Shown: positions 1 to 7,920, counted from the stretch's first letter. The stretch: 21,672 bases of DNA from Prolixibacteraceae bacterium UBA5740 (GCA_002419285.1 DIFU01000080.1:1-21672); one strand, 5' to 3'. Notes: a model not told the origin generated them from the letters alone. Program-made: numbers and translations.

Positions 1-662
1 CCAGTGCCTGGCATTTCATCTGGGCCAACAAATGGATCATTACCGGTATCTTTGGCTTGGTGCTGGTCTGGTCCATGATCTATATCCTCAAGCTGAAACC
101 ATGGCAGGTACTTGCCGGAGCAGCGATCACTGTTCTCAGTGCATTTTTGTTTGCCAATCCATTGATCAGCATGGTGGTCGGTATCGCCGCAGTCAGTTCC
201 ATTGCCCTGATGGATACATCAAATGATGGTGAAAACCGCGAATGGATCCTCTCCAGCTGGGGATTCACCAAGCAAATTGTACCCCTTTTGGCCATCGGTG
301 TCGTGATCGCAGGCTTTCTCCTGGGGTCAACGCACGACGATGTCAGCATCCCCGGGGTGATCCCAAACCAATGGATCGCCTGGCTGGTCGGAGGCAATTC
401 CGTTTCCGCCAATTTCTTTGCTTCCATTGTTGGGGCGTTCATGTATTTTGCCACCCTCACCGAGGTCCCCATTTTACAGGGACTGATCGCCTCCGGCATG
501 GGCAAGGGCCCCGCACTGGCGCTGCTTCTTGCCGGTCCGTCACTTTCGTTGCCCAACATGTTGGTCATCCGTGGTGTGATGGGAACCCAGAAAACAATTG
601 TTTACGTACTCATAGTCATCGTTTTATCCACCATTGCCGGATTGATTTTCGGCAGTCTATAG
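1..662 (+). CDS. COG0701 permease (ArsP/DUF318-like), C-terminal part, 5' truncated by window edge
   Basis: The reading frame is open from base 3 to the TAG at 660-662 (219 residues seen), so the real start lies upstream of the window. The protein is almost entirely hydrophobic, with roughly five or six membrane segments. The stretch around LTEVPILQGL, followed by a GPALALLLAGPSLSLPN-type loop, is characteristic of the COG0701/DUF318 permeases, which include the organoarsenical exporter ArsP and YraQ. In Bacteroidetes arsenic operons this permease is commonly followed by a small CxxC thioredoxin and ArsC, exactly as here. It probably exports an arsenical across the inner membrane; the substrate is inferred from context only. 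The first half, including any N-terminal cysteines, cannot be judged. Confidence 0.85.
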   Translation, partial: SAWHFIWANKWIITGIFGLVLVWSMIYILKLKPWQVLAGAAITVLSAFLFANPLISMVVGIAAVSSIALMDTSNDGENREWILSSWGFTKQIVPLLAIGVVIAGFLLGSTHDDVSIPGVIPNQWIAWLVGGNSVSANFFASIVGAFMYFATLTEVPILQGLIASGMGKGPALALLLAGPSLSLPNMLVIRGVMGTQKTIVYVLIVIVLSTIAGLIFGSL

Positions 663-741
663 CCCGAATAACCACCTGGCGCTGAATGAAAAACCAACCA
701 GGATTTGAAACTTCAACTTAAAACCAAAAACCTGTGCCATG

Positions 742-781
742 AATCAGAAAAAAACCAATCCTGCTTTCAGGAATTCTGATT
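742..781. repeat. Nested hairpin between permease and thioredoxin genes
   Basis: An outer stem AATCAGAA (742-749) pairs with TTCTGATT (774-781). Inside it a second stem, TCCTG-CTTT-CAGGA, closes the tip. It sits in the 135-bp gap before the thioredoxin start at 798. No U-tract follows, so it is not an obvious intrinsic terminator; it could be an mRNA processing or stability element within the operon. Confidence 0.5.
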
Positions 782-797
782 GATATAAAAAAACACC

Positions 798-1070
798 ATG
801 ATGATTGAAATAAAAGTATTAGGACCGGGATGCCCCAACTGCCTCAAGCTGGAGGCGTTGTGCAAGGAAGTAGTTGCCGAAAACAAGCTCGAGGCAAACA
901 TTCAGAAAATAACCAACACCGCCGAATTCTGGGAACATGGTATCATGCTAACCCCCGGACTGGTGGTGAACGGGAAGATTTTGGTCCAGGGAAAACTGCC
1001 CACGAAGCGGACACTCGAAAACTGGCTTTTGCGGGAAGTGTCGGCCGATCTAACTAGTAACCATTCGTAA
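798..1070 (+). CDS. Small CxxC thioredoxin-family protein (MTH895/TM0996-like)
   Basis: This 90-residue protein has a short thioredoxin fold. The redox motif GCPNC places cysteines at residues 12 and 15, a further Cys is at 22, and a cis-proline motif TPGLVVNG (Pro53) follows. This is the redox-active disulfide protein family (MTH895/TM0996), which often neighbours COG0701 permeases and arsenate reductases. Here it probably either recycles ArsC, whose catalytic cycle ends in a disulfide, or serves the adjacent permease. Two tandem ATGs (798 and 801) are possible starts. It lies 26 bp upstream of arsC, consistent with one transcript. The family call is firm; the partner is inferred. Confidence 0.88.
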   Translation: MMIEIKVLGPGCPNCLKLEALCKEVVAENKLEANIQKITNTAEFWEHGIMLTPGLVVNGKILVQGKLPTKRTLENWLLREVSADLTSNHS

Positions 1071-1096
1071 AATATAAATTATAAAAACAGAATAAC

Positions 1097-1522
1097 ATGA
1101 AAGTATTGATCCTGTGTACCGGAAACAGTTGCCGCAGCCAGATGGCGCACGGCTTTCTGCAATCATTTGACTCCCGTCTCGAGGTGGCCTCGGCCGGAAC
1201 CGAAGCGTCAGGAAAGCTCAACCAGAAAGCGGTGGCTGCCATGAAGGAGATTGGCATCGACATCAGCCACCACACCTCCGACTCGGTCGATAAATACCTT
1301 GGGCATGAATGGGACTACGTAATCACGGTCTGTGGGGGCGCCAACGAAAGCTGCCCTGCCTTTATCGGCAAAGTGAAAACCCGGCTTCACATCGGCTTCG
1401 ATGATCCGTCGCACGCCGTGGGTACCGACGAATTCATCTGGAGCGAGTACATCCGTGTCCGCGAAGAAATCCGGCAAGCATTCTGGAAATTATACACCGA
1501 AGAAATAAAACCCCAACTATGA
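1097..1522 (+). CDS. arsC: Arsenate reductase, LMW-phosphatase (thioredoxin-coupled) type
   Basis: This 141-residue protein reduces arsenate to arsenite in the cytoplasm. The N-terminus carries the P-loop CTGNSCRS (Cys7 to Ser14) of low-molecular-weight tyrosine phosphatases, with Cys7 as the expected nucleophile. Cys79 and Cys86 in VCGGANESC form the additional redox pair used by thioredoxin-dependent ArsC (equivalent to Cys10/Cys82/Cys89 of the pI258 enzyme). The DP-loop aspartate sits in GFDDPSHA (about residues 101-107). All residues expected for activity are therefore present and the length is normal. The stop overlaps the arsM start by 4 bp (ATGA at 1519-1522), indicating translational coupling. 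The small thioredoxin just upstream is a plausible electron donor. Confidence 0.93.
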   Translation: MKVLILCTGNSCRSQMAHGFLQSFDSRLEVASAGTEASGKLNQKAVAAMKEIGIDISHHTSDSVDKYLGHEWDYVITVCGGANESCPAFIGKVKTRLHIGFDDPSHAVGTDEFIWSEYIRVREEIRQAFWKLYTEEIKPQL

Positions 1523-2409
1523 AAAACGACGTTGTAGGGAAAGGGCATGCCCTTTCCGACTTATCCAACCGTCACATCCTTTCCGATTCGGCCGAACGTT
1601 CTGCCCTTTCCGACCTAAAATTGGTGGTCCAGGAAAAATACGGCCAGATTGCCCGTCAGAGCCTTGTACAACAGGAGGGTTCGTGCTGCGGGGGATCATC
1701 TTGCTGCGGCGACCTCGAAATCAGCATGATCGGCGACGAGTACACTGGTGTTGCAGGGTACAACCCCGAGGCAGATCTTGGATTGGGCTGCGGACTGCCC
1801 ACCCAGTATGCCGGGATTTCAGAAGGAGACCACGTGCTCGACCTGGGTAGCGGTGCCGGGAACGACTGCTTCATTGCCCGCTCCATCGTAGGCGATTCAG
1901 GCTGGGTAACCGGACTTGATTTCACCCCCGACATGATTGACAGGGCCCGCACAAACAATGAAAAGATGGGCTACACCAATGTCGATTTCATTCAGGGCGA
2001 CATTGAAAACATGCCTTTGCCCGACAACCGCTTCGACGTGGTGGTTTCCAATTGTGTGCTCAACCTGGTCCCCGACAAGCACAGGGCATTTGCCGAAATC
2101 ATGCGGGTGTTGAAGCCCGGAGGCCATTTCTGCGTTTCCGATGTGGTGACCAAAGGCGATTTACCCGAAACCCTGCGCAAAGATGCCGAAATGTACGCCG
2201 GATGCGTTGCAGGCGCCATCGATATGCAGGAATATCTGCAAATTATAGCACAAACAGGATTTGAAAACGTGGTCGTCCACAAACAAAAAGTCATTGAAAT
2301 TCCCGATCGGGTGCTCAACTCATTCCTGAACCCTGACGAAGCGGCCAGTTTCAGGGAAGGGAAGACCGGAATCTTCAGCATTACTGTTTCAGGCCAAAAA
2401 CCTCAGTAG
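1519..2409 (+). CDS. arsM: Arsenite S-adenosylmethionine methyltransferase with repeat-derived N-terminal extension
   Basis: This 296-residue cytoplasmic enzyme methylates trivalent arsenic using SAM. The SAM-binding motif I is VLDLGSGAGND (residues 106-116). Arsenic-binding cysteines match the ArsM pattern: Cys91 in GLGCGLPT, Cys179 in SNCVLN and Cys229 in AGCVAG. A CC-rich loop GSCCGGSSCC (54-63) is typical of Bacteroidetes homologues. Residues 33 onward (LKLVVQEKYGQIA) match the usual family N-terminus, but only MKND precedes it in the expected way. Residues 5-32 are an insertion encoded by a palindromic repeat plus three 9-residue units containing LSD. The start at 1519 overlaps arsC by 4 bp; the ACR3 gene follows after 11 bp. 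Confidence 0.92.
   Translation: MKNDVVGKGHALSDLSNRHILSDSAERSALSDLKLVVQEKYGQIARQSLVQQEGSCCGGSSCCGDLEISMIGDEYTGVAGYNPEADLGLGCGLPTQYAGISEGDHVLDLGSGAGNDCFIARSIVGDSGWVTGLDFTPDMIDRARTNNEKMGYTNVDFIQGDIENMPLPDNRFDVVVSNCVLNLVPDKHRAFAEIMRVLKPGGHFCVSDVVTKGDLPETLRKDAEMYAGCVAGAIDMQEYLQIIAQTGFENVVVHKQKVIEIPDRVLNSFLNPDEAASFREGKTGIFSITVSGQKPQ
1532..1617 (+). repeat. Palindromic repeat and 27-bp tandem repeats inside the arsM N-terminus
   Basis: Bases 1532-1557 are identical to the first 26 bases of the perfect palindrome at 3048-3079 (half-site TTGTAGGGAAAGGGCA). They then continue into three units of about 27 bp containing CCTTTCCGA (starting near 1546, 1573 and 1600). These encode HALSDLSNR, HILSDSAER and SALSDL. 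The whole insert is about 84 bp, a multiple of three, so the reading frame is kept. Confidence 0.85.
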
Positions 2410-2420
2410 GCATAACCATC

Positions 2421-3053
2421 ATGACGGAAAGAAAGCAGATCGGTTTTTTCGAGAAATACCTTTCCCTGTGGGTGATCCTCTGTATCGTCGGGGGTATAGC
2501 CCTGGGCCATTTTAACGGCGAACAGGTACAGTTTCTCAGCAAGCTCACCATCCCTTATGACACGTTGGTGGCCAGTGTGGTTGTCTTTGTGGTGGTTCCC
2601 CTGTTGGCAGGCTTTCTCACCCAAAAGAGCCTGATTAAAAGACACGGCCATGAATGGTTTACCAAGGTATTCCTGCCCAAGTTCAAACCCGTGTCAATCA
2701 TTGCCCTGCTGATAACGTTGGTCCTGCTCTTCGCCTTTCAGGGAACCACCATCATTGAGCGGCCCCTGATCATTTTGCTGGTTGCCGTACCCCTGGTATT
2801 GCAAACCTATTTCATCTTCTTCATCACCTGGTTTGGGGGACGAAAACTGAAGCTGCCCTATGCGGTTTGTGCCCCGGCTTCGATGATTGGCGCCAGCAAC
2901 TTCTTCGAACTGGCGGTGGCCGTGGCCATAGCACTTTTTGGCCTTCAATCACCCGCCGCCATGGTAACGGTGGTCGGTGTGCTGGTTGAAGTGCCCGTAA
3001 TGCTGTCGCTGGTAGCCATTGCGAAGAGATGGAGGTATAATCATGCCTTGTAG
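2421..3053 (+). CDS. ACR3-family arsenite carrier with large internal in-frame deletion
   Basis: This 210-residue membrane protein is clearly of the ACR3 (bile acid:sodium symporter superfamily) type but far shorter than the usual 340-370 residues. Residues 10-30 (FEKYLSLWVILCIVGGIALGH) match the ACR3 N-terminus. From about residue 43 (TIPYDTLVASVVVFVVVPLL) the sequence matches the family's second half, ending with the conserved GASNFFELAVA (157-167) and VVGVLVEVPVMLS (184-196). The roughly 140 residues expected between them are missing. These include the helix with the essential cysteine (the PCTAMVF region) and several membrane segments. About six membrane segments remain. The frame is intact and no internal stop is present. 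The stop codon lies inside a palindromic repeat. It is either a decayed gene, a changed function or an assembly deletion. Confidence 0.8.
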   Translation: MTERKQIGFFEKYLSLWVILCIVGGIALGHFNGEQVQFLSKLTIPYDTLVASVVVFVVVPLLAGFLTQKSLIKRHGHEWFTKVFLPKFKPVSIIALLITLVLLFAFQGTTIIERPLIILLVAVPLVLQTYFIFFITWFGGRKLKLPYAVCAPASMIGASNFFELAVAVAIALFGLQSPAAMVTVVGVLVEVPVMLSLVAIAKRWRYNHAL

Positions 3054-3079
3054 GGAAAGGGCATGCCCTTTCCCTACAA
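3048..3079. repeat. Perfect 32-bp palindrome overlapping the ACR3 stop codon
   Basis: The half-site TTGTAGGGAAAGGGCA (3048-3063) is followed directly by its exact reverse complement (3064-3079). The TAG stop of the ACR3 gene (3051-3053) is inside the left arm. The same sequence occurs partially in arsM (1532-1557) and nearly complete at 16820-16857, so this is a dispersed family. There is no T-run after it on the plus strand, so termination is uncertain. Confidence 0.9.
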
Positions 3080-3087
3080 CACCCCCC

Positions 3088-3134
3088 TACCCCGAATTTG
3101 CAATTCGGGGTTCTTGGTTATGGGTTTGTAACCC
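3088..3134. repeat. Double-hairpin repeat unit, copy 1
   Basis: This 47-bp unit starts with a hairpin CCCCGAATT-TGC-AATTCGGGG (3090-3110). A second small hairpin follows, GGTTA-TGGGTTTG-TAACC. A second 47-bp copy begins 57 bp further on, with compensating changes in the first stem. No coding potential is seen. The layout resembles REP-like elements mobilised by RAYT transposases, but no such gene is in the window. Confidence 0.85.
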
Positions 3135-3144
3135 TCCCTATCCC

Positions 3145-3191
3145 TACCCCTAGTTTGCAACTAGGGGTTATTGGTTATGGGTTTGTAACCC
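3145..3191. repeat. Double-hairpin repeat unit, copy 2
   Basis: This unit has the same length and layout as the copy at 3088-3134. The first hairpin is CCCCTAGTT-TGC-AACTAGGGG (3147-3167). Two stem positions differ from copy 1, and both partners change together, so pairing is preserved. The second hairpin and the flanking TACCCC start are identical. Confidence 0.85.
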
Positions 3192-3269
3192 AAATTGTCA
3201 AATAAAGATCATTTCAAAAATCAAATTGTATCTCATTTGAAATAACTTTATCCCCCTAAACCAACCATT

Positions 3270-3989
3270 ATGAACGACCTTGACAACCAATGGAAAACCA
3301 TCTATACGATTGGGGCCATCACCACCATCATCGTGCTGTGCGGCATCGTCCTCGACATGGTGGTCGGGGCTATTACCGGGGCCGACATCACGGCACTGCC
3401 ACAAACCGCCATTGACCGGTTTCACCAGATGAACGACAACCCATGGCTGGGATTATACAACCTCGACCTGCTGAACATGGTCACGCAGATCATTTTCATC
3501 CCCTCCATGTTTGCCCTTTACGGGGCACACCGGAAGCTACAGCAACCGTCGGCAATGCTTGCCTTTGTCCTGTTCCTTTTCGCGACCACCCTGTTTGTGA
3601 CCGGCAACACGGCCCTCACCATGCTCGATTTAAGCCAGCGGTATTTCGCGGCCCCCACCGACGAACAGAAGATGCTGATTGCGGCGGCAGGCGAAGCCAT
3701 GTTGGCCAGGGGTGCCCATGGCAGTCGGGGCGTGTTCCCGGGCTTTGCCCTGATTCCCGTTGCCAATGCCCTCATGTCGGTCGTCATGCTCCGGGCCAAG
3801 GTCTTCAGCCGCACCACCTCGTGGTTTGGCATCATCGGCAACACCCTGATGGTGGTTTATGTGGTGTTGGTCACCTTCGTTCCCGGTGTCGAAACCATGG
3901 CCATGGCCTTTGCCATGCCTGCCGGACTGCTGGTCATGGGCTGGATGGGGATGTTTATGGTGAAACTTTACAGGGGCATCCATGTGTGA
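3270..3989 (+). CDS. Multi-pass membrane protein, DUF4386-like
   Basis: This 239-residue, strongly hydrophobic protein has about six membrane segments: near residues 15-37, 64-85, 92-115, 150-170, 180-202 and 208-232. The overall shape, a short N-terminal soluble stretch then alternating helices with a polar middle loop near residues 118-150, resembles DUF4386-type proteins, whose function is unknown. The match is by general appearance only. It is separated from the ars operon by 216 bp of palindromic repeats, so it is probably a separate transcription unit. Its start (3270) follows an AT-rich stretch but no good Shine-Dalgarno site is seen. GC content is similar to that of the ars genes. Confidence 0.7.
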   Translation: MNDLDNQWKTIYTIGAITTIIVLCGIVLDMVVGAITGADITALPQTAIDRFHQMNDNPWLGLYNLDLLNMVTQIIFIPSMFALYGAHRKLQQPSAMLAFVLFLFATTLFVTGNTALTMLDLSQRYFAAPTDEQKMLIAAAGEAMLARGAHGSRGVFPGFALIPVANALMSVVMLRAKVFSRTTSWFGIIGNTLMVVYVVLVTFVPGVETMAMAFAMPAGLLVMGWMGMFMVKLYRGIHV

Positions 3990-4088
3990 TATTATTTTAG
4001 CAAGCCATGCACTAACCATCTCCATAGAGAACCCTATAAGGGTGACATGATTGTAAAGACATGAACATCCCATCCCACCCCATCAAAG

Positions 4089-4121
4089 GTTTTCCTGATT
4101 GCAGAAGGCAATCAGGAAAAC
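4089..4121. terminator. Perfect 14-bp stem hairpin after the membrane protein gene
   Basis: GTTTTCCTGATTGC (4089-4102) and its exact complement GCAATCAGGAAAAC (4108-4121) flank a 5-base loop. It lies 100 bp past the stop at 3989 and could act as a transcript end. There is no clean T-run on the plus side, so Rho-independent termination is only possible. Confidence 0.5.
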
Positions 4122-4127
4122 TTCAGT

Positions 4128-4159
4128 AAGATCAAACAAAAAAACTTCAGTTTGGTCTT
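4128..4159. repeat. Second hairpin in the 3990-4225 intergenic region
   Basis: AAGATCAAAC (4128-4137) pairs with GTTTGGTCTT (4150-4159), with one G-T wobble and a 12-base A-rich loop. It directly follows the 14-bp stem, and AAAACTTCAGT occurs in both the junction and the loop. The two hairpins together look like a regulatory or termination region before the small ORF at 4226. Confidence 0.4.
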
Positions 4160-4225
4160 TCATATTTTCCCGGTAATTCCTAACTTTAAAATCGATACTT
4201 CCTAAGTAATTGAAATTCAATATTT

Positions 4226-4423
4226 ATGGAAAAGGAATATGTTAAGACAGCAACCGAGGACAATGAATACCAGGCTCTCTTTCATGAACCCTCACGGCTT
4301 AGCCGGATTTATGAGGCGATTAGAAATGAGAATCCGGATTTGGATGAAGTTACTTCCTTGAGAATAGCAAATACTGTTTTGTCAAACAATTTGGACGATA
4401 GGTCAGAGTCTTCATCAAATTAG
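4226..4423 (+). CDS. Small hypothetical protein, 65 residues
   Basis: A short acidic ORF with no recognised family. It starts MEKEYVKTATEDNEY and has a predicted helical middle (SRLSRIYEAIRNENPDLDEV) followed by a polar Ser/Asp tail. There is no signal peptide or membrane segment. It is the only plus-strand gene between the membrane protein and the convergent hsdR, whose stop is 66 bp away. The start codon follows an AT-rich leader without a clear ribosome binding site, normal for this phylum. It is more likely real than chance because its amino-acid composition is protein-like and no other frame is convincing, but it could be spurious. Confidence 0.45.
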   Translation: MEKEYVKTATEDNEYQALFHEPSRLSRIYEAIRNENPDLDEVTSLRIANTVLSNNLDDRSESSSN

Positions 4424-4488
4424 AGATAAAAGAAGTATTGCATGTTGTGTGTCTCTTTATCCTGTTTTGCCGTTGCCAATGAACTCCA

Positions 4489-7400
4489 TCAATCCCTCCC
4501 GCTCAGCTCATTGGCGATCATTTCGGCCTGTTTCAGGACGGTTTCGGTGGCCAGCATTTGCATGTCGGGCGGATAACCAAATTTCCGGAGTAACCTTTTG
4601 ACAGCCACACGCAGTTTGGCTTTCACGCTTTCCTTGATGGTCCAGTCGATCGAGGCATTCTGCTTGATCGTGTCGGTCAAAACCACTGCCAGTTCCCTGA
4701 GCTTATCCTTCTGCATCAGTTCCCGGGCACTGTCGTTATTGGCAACCGCGGTGTAAAAGGCATATTCGAAGTCGGTCAGGTTCATGGCTTTGGCTTCATT
4801 GTCCATTTCAACGATGCTCTTGCTTAAATGGATCAGTTCCTCAATGACCTCGGCGGCAGTCAGAATCTTGTTGTGGTAACGCTTGATGGAGTTTTCGAGC
4901 ATCTCCATCAGGGACTTGCTTTTAACGAGGTTCTTTTTCGTCCTCGACCTGATTTCGTCGTTCAACAGTTTTTTCAACACCTCGAGGGCCACATTCTTGT
5001 GTTCCATCCCTTTCAGTTCCATCAGGAATTCTTCAGACAGGATGGAAATATCGGGTTTTTTGATTCCTGCGGCATCAAAAACATCAATCACCTTTTCCGA
5101 CACAAGGGCTTTGTCAATCACCTGCCTGATGGTCGTCTCAATTTGTTCATCGGTCCGGCCCGAGCCTGTCCCGTCAAATTTGGCCAACCGGGCTTTCACC
5201 GCCTGGAAGAACGAGATTTCATCCTTCACGTCCATGGCCTGTTCATGCGGTATGGCAATGGCAAATGCCATTGATAAAGCATTAACCTCGTTGATGTATC
5301 TCTTCCTGCCGTCTTCCAGTCCCAATATATGTTCCTCGGCGGCCAAAATCATCGACAACTTCTGCGACGTACCCGCCACGAAATAATCTTCGTAACTAAA
5401 TCCATGGTACATATCCGATACCACCTCCATTTTTTCGAGCATCAGGTCAACGGCCTGCTCCTGCAGAATGGTGGGATCACCCTTACCGCCTGATTCGGAA
5501 TAAAAAGAGAGCGCCTTTTTCAGGTCAGAGGCTATTCCGAGATAGTCGACCACCAAACCGCCCGGCTTGTCCTTGTATACACGGTTGACCCTGGCAATGG
5601 CCTGCATCAGGTTATGGCCCTTCATTGGCTTGTCGATGTACAAGGTGTGCATGCTAGGGGCGTCAAAACCTGTGAGCCACATATCGCGGACGATCACCAG
5701 CTTTAGTTCATCATCGGGATTTTTCATCCGGTCTGACAAACTCCTGCGTTGCTGTTTGGTGGTATGGTGTTTGGCGATCTTTGGCCCATCAGACGAAGAA
5801 GAAGTCATCACGACCTTGATTGCCCCTTTGGTCAACTCCTCCGAATGCCATTCAGGCTTTTGACTTATGATTTCAGCATACAAATCGGCGGCTATGCGTC
5901 GACTCATGGTCACGATCATGCCTTTGCCCTCAAAGACCTCCTGGCGTTGTTCAAAATGTTCTATAATGTCTCTGGCAACCTGCCTGATGCGATCTTCGCT
6001 GCCCACCAGCGCTTCAAGCTGTGTCCACTTGGCCTTGGCCCTTTGGGTGGTGGTCATGTCCTCCTGGTCGAGCTCATCATCCAGCTCGTCAACCAGCTTT
6101 TTTCCCTGTTCACTCAGGTTTACCTTCGCCAGCCGGCTTTCGTAGTAGATGCGAACCGTGGCGCCATCTTCCACGGCCTGGGCAATGTCGTATATGTCGA
6201 CATAATTGCCGAATACTGCCGGGGTGTTGACATCGGTACTTTCAATGGGAGTTCCGGTAAACCCCAGATAGGTGGCATTGGGCAAGGCATCGCGCATGTA
6301 CTTGGCAAAGCCGTACACAATCTTTTTGCCAATGACCTGTCCCTGTTCGTTCCTCTCGTCAATGGTTTTGGCCGTAAACCCATATTGCGTGCGGTGCGCC
6401 TCATCGGCAATCACCACAATGTTTTCGCGCTCCGAAAGCAATTCGTAGATGTTGCCATTATCGGGCTGAAACTTTTGGATGGTGGTAAATACCACACCCC
6501 CCGAAGCCACTCTCAACAAATCCTTCAGGTGGTTCCGGTCGCCAGCCTGTATCGGTTCCTGACGCAGTAATTGTTTCGAGGCGGCAAATGTATCAAAGAG
6601 CTGGTCATCAAGATCGTTACGATCGGTAATCACCACAATGGTCGGGTTATCCAGGGCAAGCACGATTTTGCCGGTGTAAAAGACCATCGAGAGCGACTTT
6701 CCGCTCCCCTGTGTGTGCCATACCACGCCACCCTTCCGGTCGCCCACAGGTTGGGCCCTGACACCCCGCAATCCGTAACTTTCGGGCGATTCTGCTGATA
6801 CAAACATGGGCATCCGGCCATCCTGGCGATATCCCGAGGCACGTAACGTTGATTCCACCGCCCGGTTGACGGCATAATACTGGTGATAGGCAGCCAGTTT
6901 CTTTATTGTGGTGATGGTGATGATTCCCGTTTCAGGATCCTCCCGCTTTGTTTTCTCGAAAACGGTGAAATGACGGATCAAATCGAGCAGGGTTGCCTTG
7001 TTTAGCATGCCGGTAATCAGGGTTTCCAGCTGGCTTACCAAATGCGACGCCTCAGATTTGCCGTCGGCCGATTTCCAGGCCATAAAACGGCTGAATCCGG
7101 CTGAAATGGTACCGGCCTTGGCCTCCAATCCATCCGAGATGACCACGATACCGTTGTAGGTAAAGAGGCCGGGGATAATCTCCTTGTAGGTCTCGATTTG
7201 TTTAAAGGCCGAATGGATGGTGGCATTTTCGTCGACCGCATTTTTCAGTTCAACGACAACCAGCGGGATACCGTTGACAAACAGAATGACATCGGGGCGT
7301 TTGTTATGGTTGTTTTCAACCACCGTAAACTGGTTGGCAACCACAAAATCGTTGTTGTAAGGATCATTGAAATCGATAAGCCACACAAGGTCGCCCCGTT

Positions 7401-7719
7401 CGCTTCCTTCAACATGTTTTGAAACCGGAATACCCTCGGTCAGAAGCCGGTGAAACGCTTCATTGTTGGCCAGCAATTCAGGGGAGGCGATGCGTTGAAT
7501 TTCCCTGATGGCTTCGGCCTGTGCGCCGGCAGAGATGGATTTATTGATCCGCTTAACGGCAACCCGCAAACGGTCGACCAACAGAACCTGCTCATACGAT
7601 TCCCGTTCAGGCGTGTCACCATCGGGAGCAATATTGGGTGCATAAATGTATTCGTAACCCAGGCTTTCGAGCATTTGAATACCCAACAGTTCAATGGCCG
7701 ATTCAGTTATTTTTGTCAT
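4489..7719 (-). CDS. hsdR: Type I restriction enzyme, HsdR endonuclease/translocase subunit
   Basis: This 1076-residue protein is the full-length ATP-driven DNA translocase and nuclease of a type I restriction system, working with HsdM and HsdS. The N-terminal PD-(D/E)xK nuclease is visible as RPDVILFVNG (Asp143) and VVVELKNA (Glu157, Lys159), followed by the QxxxY motif QIETY (174-178). The helicase motor has Walker A HTQGSGKS (335-342), motif II ADEAHR (DEAH, 439-442), TGTP (488-491), and later MWLTGFDAPSMHTLY and a QAIARVNR motif VI. All key residues are intact, so the enzyme looks active. It lies last in the locus, 200 bp downstream of the DUF1828/1829 gene. Confidence 0.96.
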   Translation of the reverse strand: MTKITESAIELLGIQMLESLGYEYIYAPNIAPDGDTPERESYEQVLLVDRLRVAVKRINKSISAGAQAEAIREIQRIASPELLANNEAFHRLLTEGIPVSKHVEGSERGDLVWLIDFNDPYNNDFVVANQFTVVENNHNKRPDVILFVNGIPLVVVELKNAVDENATIHSAFKQIETYKEIIPGLFTYNGIVVISDGLEAKAGTISAGFSRFMAWKSADGKSEASHLVSQLETLITGMLNKATLLDLIRHFTVFEKTKREDPETGIITITTIKKLAAYHQYYAVNRAVESTLRASGYRQDGRMPMFVSAESPESYGLRGVRAQPVGDRKGGVVWHTQGSGKSLSMVFYTGKIVLALDNPTIVVITDRNDLDDQLFDTFAASKQLLRQEPIQAGDRNHLKDLLRVASGGVVFTTIQKFQPDNGNIYELLSERENIVVIADEAHRTQYGFTAKTIDERNEQGQVIGKKIVYGFAKYMRDALPNATYLGFTGTPIESTDVNTPAVFGNYVDIYDIAQAVEDGATVRIYYESRLAKVNLSEQGKKLVDELDDELDQEDMTTTQRAKAKWTQLEALVGSEDRIRQVARDIIEHFEQRQEVFEGKGMIVTMSRRIAADLYAEIISQKPEWHSEELTKGAIKVVMTSSSSDGPKIAKHHTTKQQRRSLSDRMKNPDDELKLVIVRDMWLTGFDAPSMHTLYIDKPMKGHNLMQAIARVNRVYKDKPGGLVVDYLGIASDLKKALSFYSESGGKGDPTILQEQAVDLMLEKMEVVSDMYHGFSYEDYFVAGTSQKLSMILAAEEHILGLEDGRKRYINEVNALSMAFAIAIPHEQAMDVKDEISFFQAVKARLAKFDGTGSGRTDEQIETTIRQVIDKALVSEKVIDVFDAAGIKKPDISILSEEFLMELKGMEHKNVALEVLKKLLNDEIRSRTKKNLVKSKSLMEMLENSIKRYHNKILTAAEVIEELIHLSKSIVEMDNEAKAMNLTDFEYAFYTAVANNDSARELMQKDKLRELAVVLTDTIKQNASIDWTIKESVKAKLRVAVKRLLRKFGYPPDMQMLATETVLKQAEMIANELSGRD

Positions 7720-7920
7720 AGGTCAAAATAAATTTGCATTTGAACTAAAAGCTCTGTTTATTTGTACCATATCATTAACCACGTGTTAAAGGAGTTACGA
7801 AGTCGTTAGGTTTTACCTGGCGATTTCTGCGTTTTAAGCCACCCCTCATATTCCTTTAATTTCTTTCGTTTCTCATGTTCATATTCCAATACGAACGCGG
7901 TGTTTTGTATTGTGGGTCAT

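Noticed and set aside
3088..3191. Integron attC sites
   Set aside because: There is no GTTRRRY core pairing at the ends and no integrase or gene cassettes between the copies.
5749..6570. A 273-residue plus-strand ORF
   Set aside because: Antisense to the conserved helicase core of hsdR; a shadow of a real gene.
7720..7920. A possible gene relic before hsdR (minus strand, peptide EYEHEKRKKLKEYEGWL)
   Set aside because: Only about 30 codons after a stop with no ATG start; no family recognised, so evidence is too thin.
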